Source of the DNA: GCA-002790615 sp964438025
GTDB lineage: Bacteria > Patescibacteriota > Minisyncoccia > Moranbacterales > UBA2206
Reading direction: 5' to 3'
DNA: 38,118 nt
Assembly: GCA_964438025.1 (NCBI GenBank)
Contig: CAYTIK010000007.1
Span: 1 to 38,118, forward strand
A model generated the notes under the pieces. That model was not told the origin of the DNA and made no database searches. It was given only the letters and a program-made list of their open reading frames with translations. The translations under genes and the position numbers were made by a program. This document shows positions 31,350-38,118 of the stretch, piece after piece (positions within the stretch are counted from its first letter, which is position 1; each line of letters opens with the position of its first letter).

Positions 31350-31955
31350 TTACTGATTGAGAACTGGAAAATCCTTCATGGGCTTCAATTTGAGATACGC
31401 TTTGTAGCTATCCCAAGTTTTAAGCCCGAGATATTGCAAGGTATCGTGCAAATCCCAAAATCTTCTTTCAATGTATTTTTTGTCCTCAACAAGTCTCTCT
31501 TCTGAAGATATTTGCAGATCAATTCTGAAACGAGACATGGAATTGTCTGCAACGTTTTTTATTGCTTCTTTTTTACATCTGTCCTCCTGCTCATACGTTT
31601 TCTGCAAATATTCCGCCTGCATCTTAAGCACCTGATCAAAAAAGTCTTGCCATTTGCTTATTTCGGGCAGGATATTAGCTCCTACGTACATCCTCATCCG
31701 AAATATTTTATAGGCCAGTGTGCCTGATCCTCCGCCCCACTTGGCAATTAGCGCCGGATTATTTTTCTCTGCATAATTCCAAACCGCATCGCTGATGGCA
31801 AGATCTGCATTTTTCAGCAGTCTTTTTTTTCTTAACCATCTTTTCATTTTTTCACGACCCGTAGTAATGGACCATACGATGCCCCATCCTATAAGCCCTC
31901 CTGCTACAAGAGAATTTGACACCCACACCCATATCCAAGATGATATTCCCCACAT
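31350..31955 (-). CDS. Membrane-anchored helical protein, unknown
   Basis: A 201-residue protein. One tryptophan-rich TM helix (about 3-28) is followed by a basic stretch (KMKRWLRKKRLLK) and a mainly helical cytosolic domain (about 45-195). No family is recognised. AAGGAGGG with 4-nt spacing is a strong Shine-Dalgarno. It has its own TTGACA promoter, a leader of about 100 nt and its own terminator, and is isolated from its neighbours by palindromes. Confidence 0.65.
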   Translation of the reverse strand: MWGISSWIWVWVSNSLVAGGLIGWGIVWSITTGREKMKRWLRKKRLLKNADLAISDAVWNYAEKNNPALIAKWGGGSGTLAYKIFRMRMYVGANILPEISKWQDFFDQVLKMQAEYLQKTYEQEDRCKKEAIKNVADNSMSRFRIDLQISSEERLVEDKKYIERRFWDLHDTLQYLGLKTWDSYKAYLKLKPMKDFPVLNQ

Positions 31956-32064
31956 ACGACCCTCCTTGGGCTTTCCTTCGCCCTGTCGTTAGTTGTGGCT
32001 CGTCTCAAATAATGGCCCCGCGCCAAAATCCAAGACTCGCAATTTTAAGGTACTCTAATATTTA

Positions 32065-32093
32065 ATTAAACGTCTTGAATAAATTATTGTCAA
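32065..32093 (-). promoter_or_regulatory. Promoter of the 201-aa gene
   Basis: On the minus strand TTGACA (32093-32088), a 17-bp spacer and TTTAAT (32070-32065). The leader contains GGCGCGGGGCC, related to the CCCCGCAC repeat arms. Confidence 0.75.
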
Positions 32094-32134
32094 GATTTAC
32101 TTAATTGCTGTAGATATAAATCTAAATAATCATG

Positions 32135-32172
32135 GTGATGTAAAATCCCGCATATGCCAAAATTTACATCTC
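32135..32172. repeat. 38-bp palindrome, copy 2
   Basis: GTGATGTAAAATCCCGCAT followed by ATGCCAAAATTTACATCTC. The left half resembles copy 1 and the right half matches copy 3, so it looks like a hybrid. It lies 32 bp beyond the stop codon of the PaaX/Cas2-like gene. Confidence 0.85.
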
Positions 32173-32204
32173 TATAAAAATACTTCAACTAAAAATTGGC
32201 AGAT

Positions 32205-32843
32205 TTATTTGAGATTAAATTTTCTTTTTATTTCATTTGCATGCAATATTTTTTCCGCGGTGATAATTTCAATGTATTTCTGCACTTCAAAGACTTCAGC
32301 GATAAAAAGCAACTCGTCTTCGCATTCATAGGGATAGACCCAGACGCTTTTTTGCATCTGGTAAAAACCCAGCTCTTTTATTTTATTCCGCAAGGCTTCT
32401 CTGGCTCGATTGTATATTTTCGGCTTGGTAGGAATATCAAAAATCAAAATCCGCCATTTTTTATCCCATATTTTTGGCTTTTTTATTTTCAAACTATCCA
32501 CCGCATATTCCTTTATTCTTTTTTTACCTTTATTGGTTAGCTGTATCTGGAATTTTTCGTTATTATATTTTAAAATTTCCACCAGTTTCTGTCTTTTTAA
32601 GTTTCCAAAAACATTACGCAATTTCTTTTTATCATAAACCTCTCGATTTTCAAATAATTTAAAACATTCTAAAGCTTTTACTATACCGGGAATAGCCGGA
32701 CCCACGCAAAGCACGCCTCCTAAAGCTAAAAACATCAGCAAGAATTTTGTGGTATTGGCTGGCATGCTATCTGAATTAAAAAAATTTTCTATTCTTCCCT
32801 TGATATCTAATTTATTATTTTGTTTTGGTTTTTTTATTTTCAT
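32205..32843 (-). CDS. PaaX-like regulator with Cas2-like domain
   Basis: A 212-residue protein. A hydrophobic segment (about 31-52) precedes a winged-helix region (about 65-115, REVYDKKKLRNVFGNLKRQKLVEI, with its key RNVFGNLKRQKLV pattern). A C-terminal Cas2-like ferredoxin domain (about 125-205) has KKWRILIFDIP and the KSVWVYPYECEDEL segment. Such proteins are often labelled PaaX or Cas2 in Patescibacteria. No CRISPR array or cas1 is present, so a regulatory role fits better. A TATAAT at 32903-32898 lies just downstream of a 40-bp perfect palindrome. There is no Shine-Dalgarno. Confidence 0.78.
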   Translation of the reverse strand: MKIKKPKQNNKLDIKGRIENFFNSDSMPANTTKFLLMFLALGGVLCVGPAIPGIVKALECFKLFENREVYDKKKLRNVFGNLKRQKLVEILKYNNEKFQIQLTNKGKKRIKEYAVDSLKIKKPKIWDKKWRILIFDIPTKPKIYNRAREALRNKIKELGFYQMQKSVWVYPYECEDELLFIAEVFEVQKYIEIITAEKILHANEIKRKFNLK

Positions 32844-32897
32844 TTTTTTAATTAAAATAAACTACGCCTTCTTATTATAATCTTTATCACACTTTTT

Positions 32898-32903
32898 ATT
32901 ATA
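32898..32903 (-). promoter_or_regulatory. -10 box of the PaaX/Cas2-like gene
   Basis: TATAAT on the minus strand, 55 bp before the ATG and only 4 bp from the palindrome edge. The -35 region would fall inside the palindrome and is weak, so the palindrome probably controls this promoter. Confidence 0.55.
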
Positions 32904-32907
32904 CCAC

Positions 32908-32947
32908 AGAGATGTAAATTTTGGCATATGCCAAAATTTACATCTCT
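32908..32947. repeat. Perfect 40-bp palindrome, copy 3
   Basis: The half-site AGAGATGTAAATTTTGGCAT is followed by its exact reverse complement, with no spacer. It overlaps the expected -35 region of the PaaX/Cas2-like gene. No T-run follows, so it is not a simple terminator. Confidence 0.95.
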
Positions 32948-33060
32948 AACGCAATATATAAATATACCCCTTAATACTACCCGGCTATCTTTTAGATCCG
33001 CTATTTTCCGAATTAACCATCTCCCAAATTAGCTGCCTCTGGATTAGTCGCTTTCCAAAG

Positions 33061-33089
33061 AAAAAAGGCGTATGGTGCAGCATACGCCT
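33061..33089 (-). terminator. Terminator of the candidate RNA
   Basis: On the minus strand the 9-bp stem AGGCGTATG/CATACGCCT... closes a 6-nt loop and is followed by six Ts. There is no comparable T-run on the plus strand, which sets the direction. Confidence 0.88.
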
Positions 33090-33355
33090 GAAATTGTAAG
33101 CCAGATGCTTAGCCAGACCCCCGGGGAAGGGAATTCGACCTGGATATCTCTTCGGACACAAGCCTACTCCGATATCCATTCAGTCTTCAGATTCCTGCAC
33201 AAACTGAAGGAAAGGAGGCTACTTTAGTCTTTTCGACGGCCGCTACTTAGCTTGGTTGCAAGCTTTTCGCCTTTGCTAAGGGAGACAAAAGTCATTTTCC
33301 CCGGTATTCCCAATGGGATTATCGACCGATTTCAATAATCCCACCCCTCCAAAAA
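33061..33355 (-). ncRNA. Candidate structured non-coding RNA, family not recognised
   Basis: The roughly 290-nt stretch after manC has no credible ORF but many complementary segments. TGGGATTAT/ATAATCCCA (33314-33343) and TGGATATC/GATATCCA (33141-33178) form hairpins. TTCCCCGG (33297-33304) pairs with CCGGGGAA (33121-33128), enclosing ACTTTAGTCT (33221-33230) with AGACAAAAGT (33283-33292). GCTTG-gttg-CAAGC is nested inside. A strong terminator ends it on the minus strand. I could not match RNase P, tmRNA, SRP or 6S RNA signatures. The 5' end is a guess; it could also be a manC 3' UTR. Confidence 0.5.
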
Positions 33356-33380
33356 GAGGTTTCATCTGATTTACAATTTT

Positions 33381-34421
33381 TTAAAGATACTTTTCCAGTC
33401 CCCTTTTTTTCATCTCCTTTACCAAATCGGAAATGCGCACGACTTTTTCTTTCGGAACTACCACGATGGCATCCGGGGTATTTACCACCACCATGCCTTC
33501 CAATCCTACTGCCGCTATCAGCTTTTCATCCTCTAAATTATAAATTAAGCAATCTTTAGTTTCAAAATCAATTACGTTTCCCATGACGACATTACCAGTC
33601 ACTTTTTTTGCCAGAGCTTCTTTTAAAGCATAGAGTGTTCCCGGATCGCTCCAACCCATATTGGTTTTAAGAATTACCGCGCTGGAAAGATCGACTTTTT
33701 CAATAATGGCATTATCGAAAGAAACTTTTGGCGCTTCCGCGTAATTTCCACCAATCACTTTTTCATAAATTTCCGGTGCCAACTTCCGATAGCACTCTTC
33801 CAGAAAGGCCACGGACGTAATAAAATATCCTGGATTCCAAAAGTATTCTCCACTAGCATACATTTCATCACACAAGGCTTGTTCCGGTTTATATTTCCAG
33901 CCGGCGAAACTATAATATTCTTTACCGTTAGTTTCTCCTTTTTTCTCCCCCACTTTCATCCAACCTAAATTATTATTGGCAAATCTGGGTTTTTCCGCGA
34001 TGAAGACAAATCTACTGGGATCTACGTCAATTAATTTTTCTCCATTCTGCAGCGCTACTCTAAATTCATCCACCTTATCCATTAGATGATCCGCCCAGAT
34101 AATGGCCAGCGGACCAGAATAGCCCCCCTTGATGAATTCATTGACTGTATAATAAACCGCCGGTCCGACATCGCGCCTTTCTGGTTCCAAAAAAATATTT
34201 TCCGTCGGCAACTCAGGCAGTTGGTTCCTGATGTCTTCTGCATATTTGACGGCAGTTTGGACATAAATATTTTGGGCGCCAAAAACCGGCGCGACGCGCT
34301 CATAGGCCAATTGAATGGTTGACTTACCCTCAAAAAATTTGTCAAACTGCTTGGGCGAATTTTCTCTAGATAAGGGCCAGAGTCTAGTCCCCGCTCCGCC
34401 AGCGAAAATAACGATTTTCAT
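33381..34421 (-). CDS. manC: Mannose-1-phosphate guanylyltransferase
   Basis: A 346-residue nucleotidyltransferase making GDP-mannose for surface glycans. The signature AGGAGTRLWPLSR (about 7-19) followed by SPKQF is diagnostic of the ManC/GMP type. Further motifs are IFLEPERRDVGPA (about 76-88) and WADHLM. The C-terminal phosphomannose isomerase domain of bifunctional ManC is absent. No Shine-Dalgarno. It is the first gene read into the candidate RNA. Confidence 0.93.
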   Translation of the reverse strand: MKIVIFAGGAGTRLWPLSRENSPKQFDKFFEGKSTIQLAYERVAPVFGAQNIYVQTAVKYAEDIRNQLPELPTENIFLEPERRDVGPAVYYTVNEFIKGGYSGPLAIIWADHLMDKVDEFRVALQNGEKLIDVDPSRFVFIAEKPRFANNNLGWMKVGEKKGETNGKEYYSFAGWKYKPEQALCDEMYASGEYFWNPGYFITSVAFLEECYRKLAPEIYEKVIGGNYAEAPKVSFDNAIIEKVDLSSAVILKTNMGWSDPGTLYALKEALAKKVTGNVVMGNVIDFETKDCLIYNLEDEKLIAAVGLEGMVVVNTPDAIVVVPKEKVVRISDLVKEMKKRGLEKYL

Positions 34422-34431
34422 AAAATAATTT

Positions 34432-34530
34432 ATTTAATTAAATAAATTAACGAGTTAAAAAATTAGTGAGTTATTTTCTGGAAAATCAACTCTTTAACCC
34501 GTTAATCCTTTAATCCTTTAATTTATTAAT
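34432..34530. repeat. A/T-rich imperfect inverted repeat
   Basis: TTAACGAGTTAAAAAATTAG and AGTGAGTT on the left face AACTCTTTAACCCGTTAATC and TTTAATTTATT on the right. The words TTAACG/CGTTAA and GAGTT/AACTC are inverted. It fills the space between divergent manC and the 39-aa gene. Confidence 0.6.
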
Positions 34531-34553
34531 TATTCTGTTATAATTAAACCACA

Positions 34554-34673
34554 ATGGTTAAAAAAATAAAAGCCGAACGGCGAGAAAAGAAAAAAAGAAA
34601 AATTATGCCGGTCTCCGGCAAGAGCGTTTTTGCTTTAGCAAAGTTAATCGGCCATAAGACTAAAAAACGTTAA
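34554..34673 (+). CDS. 39-residue basic protein
   Basis: A short ORF of 39 codons, very basic: a lysine/arginine-rich first half (KKIKAERREKKKRK) and a second half MPVSGKSVFALAKLIGHKTK. A TATAAT (34539-34544) lies 9 bp before the ATG, giving an almost leaderless message. The amino acid composition suggests nucleic-acid or ribosome binding. I believe short proteins with this pattern recur in Patescibacteria but cannot verify it here. Confidence 0.55.
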   Translation: MVKKIKAERREKKKRKIMPVSGKSVFALAKLIGHKTKKR

Positions 34674-34675
34674 AC

Positions 34676-34707
34676 TTGACGGAAAAGTCTATCCATGCTA
34701 GTATAAT
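34676..34707 (+). promoter_or_regulatory. Promoter of secG
   Basis: TTGACG (34676-34681) is followed at 17 bp by TAGTAT (34699-34704), which overlaps a perfect TATAAT (34702-34707) at 20 bp. The leader to secG would be about 45-50 nt. Confidence 0.6.
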
Positions 34708-34758
34708 TTAAGTTTCATATCTTTCTTAATCAGTTTTTTGGCTTAAACAAAGGTTTTT

Positions 34759-34995
34759 ATGCAAATGCTACGCATCATTAATATTATTGAAATTGTGGTG
34801 GCTGTTTTACTTATAGTTTCCATTCTCATTCAAAATAAGGGCGCCGGCTTATCTTCGACATTCGGAGGCGAATTCGGCGGCTATTACAGCAAAAGAGGCT
34901 TTGAAAAATTCTTAGTCTGGTTTTCTATCGCTTTGGCCGCCATCTTTATCGCTTTAGCCATATTTAATTTGGTTCTGACCAACAAGACTTTATAA
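34759..34995 (+). CDS. secG: Preprotein translocase subunit SecG
   Basis: A 78-residue protein with two TM helices (about 7-25 and 52-73). The conserved loop carries IQNKGAGLSSTFGGEFG (about 24-40), typical of SecG between its helices. It assists SecYE-mediated export. The stop TAA is followed in the same frame by an uninterrupted reading frame into the peptide-binding protein gene. Confidence 0.92.
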   Translation: MQMLRIINIIEIVVAVLLIVSILIQNKGAGLSSTFGGEFGGYYSKRGFEKFLVWFSIALAAIFIALAIFNLVLTNKTL

Positions 34996-35136
34996 TCCCT
35001 AACATTCAAGAAGATCAGCGACTATCTTAAAACCAAGTGGCCTTCTTTCAGACAATGGCCAAAAATAAATCAATGCCTCAATCTTGAGGAAAAGATTTTT
35101 TTCTATTTTCTAATTGCTCTGCTGGCAGGTTCGTTC
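34996..35136 (+). other. Uninitiated N-terminal coding extension of the peptide-binding protein
   Basis: From the base after the secG stop, the frame is open for 47 codons with no ATG, GTG or TTG. It encodes a basic tail (KKISDYLKTKWPSFRQWPK), a charged patch (LNLEEK) and the first part of a TM helix (IFFYFLIALLAGSFLSWGLV) that continues past the TTG at 35137. The coding character suggests it is translated, from an unusual start codon or by readthrough of the secG stop. Confidence 0.6.
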
Positions 35137-36720
35137 TTGAGCTGGGGCCTCGTCAGCTACTATGCCAAAACGCAAGCCGTTCCCCAATTCGGCGGAGAAT
35201 ATATTGAAGGTATCGTCGGACAACCGCTATATATTAACCCGGTTATTTCCGCTTCCAATGGCACTGATGAAGATTTGGTCCAACTGATTTTCAGCAGTTT
35301 ACTCAAATATGATTCCGCAGGCAATTTAAAAAATGACCTGGCAGAAAGCTACGAGATTTCCGAAGATAAGACGTTATTCACTTTTCATTTAAAAAAAGAC
35401 GTTCTTTGGCATAATGGCCAGCCACTGACGGCTGCCGATATTCTTTTTACTATCAATTTAATTTCTGATCCGTCTTATAAAAGCCCTCTGCGTTATAATT
35501 GGCAAGGCATCACCACCAACCTGGTGGATGATTCTACCTTGACTTTTCAGATTGAAAGCCCTTATGTCGGATTTTTGAATAATCTGACTTTCGGCATCTT
35601 GCCCAAGCATATCTGGGAGTCCGTCAGCCCGGATAAATTTACTTTAATCGATCTTAATCTCCAGCCAATCGGTTCCGGACCGTATAAATACGCTTCCTTG
35701 CAAAAAGATTCAACCGGCAACATTATTTCTTACAAATTGACCGCCAATCCGAATTATTTTGAAAAAAAACCTTTCATTTCCAAAATCACTTTGAATTTTT
35801 ATTCCGATGACGATGCGGCGCTTACGGCTTACAACCAGAAAGAAATCATGGGCATCAATAGCCTGTCGCCCCAAAAACTTAGCCGGATCGAGCTTTCTAA
35901 GGGGACACAGATTTATCGTTTGAAAATTCCCCGTTATTTTGCCGTTTTCTTTAACCAAACGAAGAGTTTTCCTCTGGCCAACGATGAAGTGCGGGAAGCT
36001 CTCTCTTACGCTACTAATCGGGAAGCAATTATTGAAAACGTTTTCTCTGGCAACGCCTTGCCGGTTTATTCTCCCTTCCTGCCCGGCTTGATTGGTTTCA
36101 ATGCTGAGGAAAAAAGGAGGGATTTCGATTTGGAGAAAGCAAAAAAAATTCTGGAAGACCATAAATGGGCAGAGGGAAAAGATGGCATTCGCGCTAAAGA
36201 CGGCCGAATCCTGGAAATCAACTTGATCACTACGGATTGGAATGATCTGGTCCAAACCGCAGAAATTTTGAAAGAACAGTGGACAGAGGCTGGAGCTAGA
36301 GTCAATATTAATAGCTTATCAATTTCTGATTTTCAGCAAAATTATATCCGTCCGCGGGAATATGAAGCAGTGCTTTTCGGCCAAACTATAGGCGCCAACC
36401 CGGATTTTTCTTCTTTCTGGCACTCCCGGGAAAAAAAGGATCCGGGTTCCAATCTGGCTCTTTTTGGAGACGACCAGACTGACAAGCTGATTGAAGATGG
36501 CCGCCTTGATTTTAATAATGAAAAACGAGCTGAACTTTATCAAAAACTTCAAGAAAAAATCATCGAGGAGATACCAGCTATTTTTCTTTACAGCCCGGAG
36601 TATATTTATCCGGTTAATAAAAAAATCCGTGGATTGGAGATGGAAATTTTGATTTCCCCGGCCCGCCGCTTTTCCGAAATCGCCAATTGGTATCTTAAAA
36701 CCCAACGGGTCTGGAAATAA
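35137..36720 (+). CDS. ABC-type peptide/nickel-binding lipoprotein-like protein (SBP family 5)
   Basis: 527 residues from the first ordinary start codon (TTG), but this cuts a TM helix in half, so the true N-terminus is probably upstream (see 34996-35136). The SBP_bac_5 domain has GGEYIEGIVGQPLYINPVI, LFTFHLKKDVLWHNGQPLTAADILFT (key WHNG-PLTA-D pattern, about 88-106) and PIGSGPYKY. Family 5 proteins bind oligopeptides outside the membrane for DppBC/OppBC-type importers. No permease genes are in the window, so a scavenging or chaperone-like role is open. No lipobox is seen; a membrane anchor is likely. Confidence 0.88.
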   Translation: MSWGLVSYYAKTQAVPQFGGEYIEGIVGQPLYINPVISASNGTDEDLVQLIFSSLLKYDSAGNLKNDLAESYEISEDKTLFTFHLKKDVLWHNGQPLTAADILFTINLISDPSYKSPLRYNWQGITTNLVDDSTLTFQIESPYVGFLNNLTFGILPKHIWESVSPDKFTLIDLNLQPIGSGPYKYASLQKDSTGNIISYKLTANPNYFEKKPFISKITLNFYSDDDAALTAYNQKEIMGINSLSPQKLSRIELSKGTQIYRLKIPRYFAVFFNQTKSFPLANDEVREALSYATNREAIIENVFSGNALPVYSPFLPGLIGFNAEEKRRDFDLEKAKKILEDHKWAEGKDGIRAKDGRILEINLITTDWNDLVQTAEILKEQWTEAGARVNINSLSISDFQQNYIRPREYEAVLFGQTIGANPDFSSFWHSREKKDPGSNLALFGDDQTDKLIEDGRLDFNNEKRAELYQKLQEKIIEEIPAIFLYSPEYIYPVNKKIRGLEMEILISPARRFSEIANWYLKTQRVWK

Positions 36721-36724
36721 GGAA

Positions 36725-36800
36725 TTCTTTACGAATTACGAACCTTTGCGAATGTACGAAATAAAATTATTCATTCGTATATTAGTACTTTATTAGTAAT
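36725..36800. repeat. ACGAATTACGAA-type repeat without a gene
   Basis: TTTACGAATTACGAACC, GCGAATGTACGAA and the inverted TTCATTCGTA resemble the terminal repeats of the GxxExxY cassette (7507-8001). It could be an empty or decayed cassette end. Confidence 0.55.
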
Positions 36801-36815
36801 TAGTAAAAAAATTAT

Positions 36816-37439
36816 ATGGAAACAAAAATAAATAAAATTGATTTTCAGAACGTTCTTCAGCATTACGCACCACGCACTCACGAAAAAATGCAGGAAGTCT
36901 TAATGAATCCCCAAGGTAGTGGTCCAGCGATTCATTATTATATGCTTCGTGGCGGATCTGCGCAGCGGAATATTACCGTTTGGGAACCAGGAATGGTTTC
37001 CGGAGAATATATTAAAACCTATGGGCATTACCACGTGGGAAATTTAAGTGAAACTTATTGGATTCTTTTTGGCCAAGGAGTGGCGTTGCTGCAAAAATTA
37101 GCTGAAGATGAAAAGGAGGAGATGATTCTTGATGAAGTCGCGGAATTCCAGGCTATTCCTGTTAAGACGGGACAAAAAATATTCATGCCTCCCAAATTTG
37201 GACATTTGTTGGTTAACACCGGTGAGACTTATTTTGTAGCCGCCGATGACAGTCCGGTGGACTTTGGAAATCAAGATCCTTCCAGTTTTCCCGGACACGC
37301 GGATTACGCACCTATCAAAAAAATGCGCGGCTTCGCTTATTACGTAGTGGAACATAACGGCCAAGTAGCTCTCAAAAAAAATCTTCTTTACAAAAGTATT
37401 GCCAAAGAAGATTTGAGTGGCTTGCCGGTAATCGGCTAA
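36816..37439 (+). CDS. Glucose-6-phosphate isomerase, cupin type
   Basis: A 207-residue cupin enzyme of the archaeal PGI family (GPI, PF06560 type), interconverting glucose-6-phosphate and fructose-6-phosphate. Metal ligands fit YGHYHVGNLSETYWILFGQG (H-x-H about 71-73, E about 79) and PPKFGHLLVNTG (H about 131). The classical PGI fold is replaced by this small metal-dependent form in archaea and some bacteria. No Shine-Dalgarno; the upstream gap is filled by A/T-rich repeats. Confidence 0.9.
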   Translation: METKINKIDFQNVLQHYAPRTHEKMQEVLMNPQGSGPAIHYYMLRGGSAQRNITVWEPGMVSGEYIKTYGHYHVGNLSETYWILFGQGVALLQKLAEDEKEEMILDEVAEFQAIPVKTGQKIFMPPKFGHLLVNTGETYFVAADDSPVDFGNQDPSSFPGHADYAPIKKMRGFAYYVVEHNGQVALKKNLLYKSIAKEDLSGLPVIG

Positions 37440-37637
37440 AGGCATACTGAACTTAATAATTCCTGGAATTAAAAACAAGATTCCCATTGATTGTCTCTAA
37501 CGGGAAACTTATTTTTGAGTTTTGACAAAAACTTTTTGAGTTTTAAGAAAAACTTATTAATCCAATCAAATAACTAACTTTAATTTTATCCTTCTTGCCA
37601 TTTTTAAAAATGACCAGACTGCTTAAAATCTAAAAAA
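37440..37637. other. Intergenic region before rnj
   Basis: No ORF is convincing. Two imperfect copies of TTTTTGAGTTTT (about 37512-37545) occur. A TTGACA at 37522-37527 has no good -10 partner at the right distance. No clear terminator for the PGI gene is seen. Confidence 0.5.
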
Positions 37638-38118
37638 ATGATCAAAAAAATGATCCAGCCTCTAAATAGGCCGTTAGCGCGGAGCTACGCGAGAAGCAAT
37701 CTCCGCATCATACCCCTCGGAGGACTCGAAGAAATCGGCCGCAACATGACCATCTTCGAATATGGTTCGGATATCCTGATCGTCGATCTGGGCCTGCAAT
37801 TTCCCGATGAGGACATGCCGGGCATCGATTACATCATCCCCGACATTTCCTACCTTAAAGGCAAGGAAAAAAATATCCGCGGAGTCATCATCACACATGG
37901 CCATTACGACCATATCGGCGCCATTCCGCACATCATGGAAAAAATCGGCAATCCGCCGATCTACATGACCGAACTCACGCGCGGCATTGTCATGAAAAGA
38001 CAAGACGATTTCAAAAATAAGCCCGCGCTCAATATCCACACAGTCAAAAAAATCGACCGCTTGCGCTTGGGTATTTTTAACATTGAATTTTTCCATGTTA
38101 ATCATACCATTCCTGATG
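37638..38118 (+). CDS. rnj: Ribonuclease J, N-terminal part (runs off the window)
   Basis: About 160 codons are visible. After a basic lead (MIKKMIQPLNRPLARSYARS) comes the RNase J start LRIIPLGGLEEIGRNMTIFE (about 23-42), then DLGLQFPDEDMPGIDYIIPD and the metallo-beta-lactamase motif THGHYDHIGAI (about 96-106), with H-x-H-x-D-H intact. The enzyme combines endo- and 5'-3' exoribonuclease activity in RNA decay and maturation. Composition is richer in G+C than in neighbouring genes. No Shine-Dalgarno. Confidence 0.93.
   Translation, partial: MIKKMIQPLNRPLARSYARSNLRIIPLGGLEEIGRNMTIFEYGSDILIVDLGLQFPDEDMPGIDYIIPDISYLKGKEKNIRGVIITHGHYDHIGAIPHIMEKIGNPPIYMTELTRGIVMKRQDDFKNKPALNIHTVKKIDRLRLGIFNIEFFHVNHTIPD

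Noticed and set aside
31253..32947. CRISPR array with the Cas2-like protein
   Set aside because: The three palindromes are hundreds of bases apart with no regular spacers, and no cas1 or effector gene is present. The Cas2-like domain is fused to a winged helix, as in PaaX-type regulators.
33221..33240. Group I intron core (AGACTAAAG-like words)
   Set aside because: No matching P7 partner, P3/P8 helices or flanking exon were found.
33214..33353. tmRNA-like start on the plus strand (GGAGGCTAC, then TTTTCGACGG at 33230-33239)
   Set aside because: Resembles the tmRNA 5' domain, but manC coding sequence begins at 33381, leaving about 140 nt, with no proper T-arm, tag ORF or ALAA-type ending.
33061..33355. 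RNase P RNA
   Set aside because: A GGCTTAC near the 3' end on the minus strand resembles the conserved 3' P4 strand, but no matching GAGGAAAGTCC-type 5' element or P4 pairing could be found.
1..38118. Recoding of TGA as an amino acid, as in Gracilibacteria
   Set aside because: TGA ends genes normally, for example pilC, and no core gene needs TGA readthrough.

Overview
The window reads as a bacterial chromosome segment from the Candidate Phyla Radiation (Patescibacteria), most likely a Parcubacteria-type lineage. This is inferred from gene content, because no rRNA is present: a cupin-type glucose-6-phosphate isomerase, a TrmB-like regulator, a PaaX/Cas2-like protein, a GxxExxY protein, a VanW protein, a monoderm-style type IV pilus operon (PilB, PilC, PilM, PilN, PilO and large prepilins), and SecG followed by a peptide-binding protein. 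TGA is used as a normal stop codon. The window contains one 100-N scaffold gap and ends inside an RNase J gene.

Layout. 1-1070: tRNA-Ser, a membrane protein and a tRNA-Arg nested in inverted repeats. 1084-4234: recG, a small membrane protein and a 3-methyladenine DNA glycosylase. 4344-6362: an accessory operon of TrmB-like regulator, ParA/MinD-like ATPase with an altered P-loop, and a small unknown protein. 6360-8823: glycosyltransferase, a GxxExxY gene inside a cassette with terminal inverted repeats, and an alpha/beta hydrolase. 8986-12969: tRNA-Glu, tsaD, a PrsW-like membrane protein, Hsp20 and VanW. 13021-14000: a cluster of tRNAs (Arg, Lys, His, Arg) with broken tRNA copies and palindromic repeats. 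14037-15773: an orphan homoserine dehydrogenase-like gene and an IS200/IS605-type element. 15790-25166 (minus): the type IV pilus operon. 25281-27215 (minus): groL with a CIRCE operator. 27221-31118 (minus): a nucleotidyltransferase-like protein and uvrA. 31253-33355: two accessory genes, three related 38-40 bp palindromes and a candidate structured RNA. 33381-38118: manC, a 39-aa basic protein, secG, a peptide-binding protein, cupin PGI and partial rnj.

The most striking signal is the density and placement of short repeats. A 16-bp palindrome (TCCGCCAGCTGGCGGA) occurs seven times exactly. It interrupts partial tRNA copies lying beside intact tRNAs (Lys, Arg; variants beside Glu and perhaps Ser), and it is read in frame within tsaD and within the leader peptide of a large prepilin. 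Other repeats are translated inside recG and mpg. A second family with CCCCGCAC termini brackets tRNA-Arg(GCG) and flanks groL on both sides; one copy sits between the groL promoter/CIRCE and the gene.

Functionally, the pilus operon would build a surface filament. groL, hsp20, recG, uvrA, mpg, tsaD, secG and rnj are housekeeping genes. manC, the glycosyltransferase and VanW point to envelope or surface-glycan work. Most core genes have no Shine-Dalgarno sequence. Five accessory genes (3257-3529, 5224, 6009, 14165 and 31350-31955) have strong ones, which suggests a different origin or expression mode.
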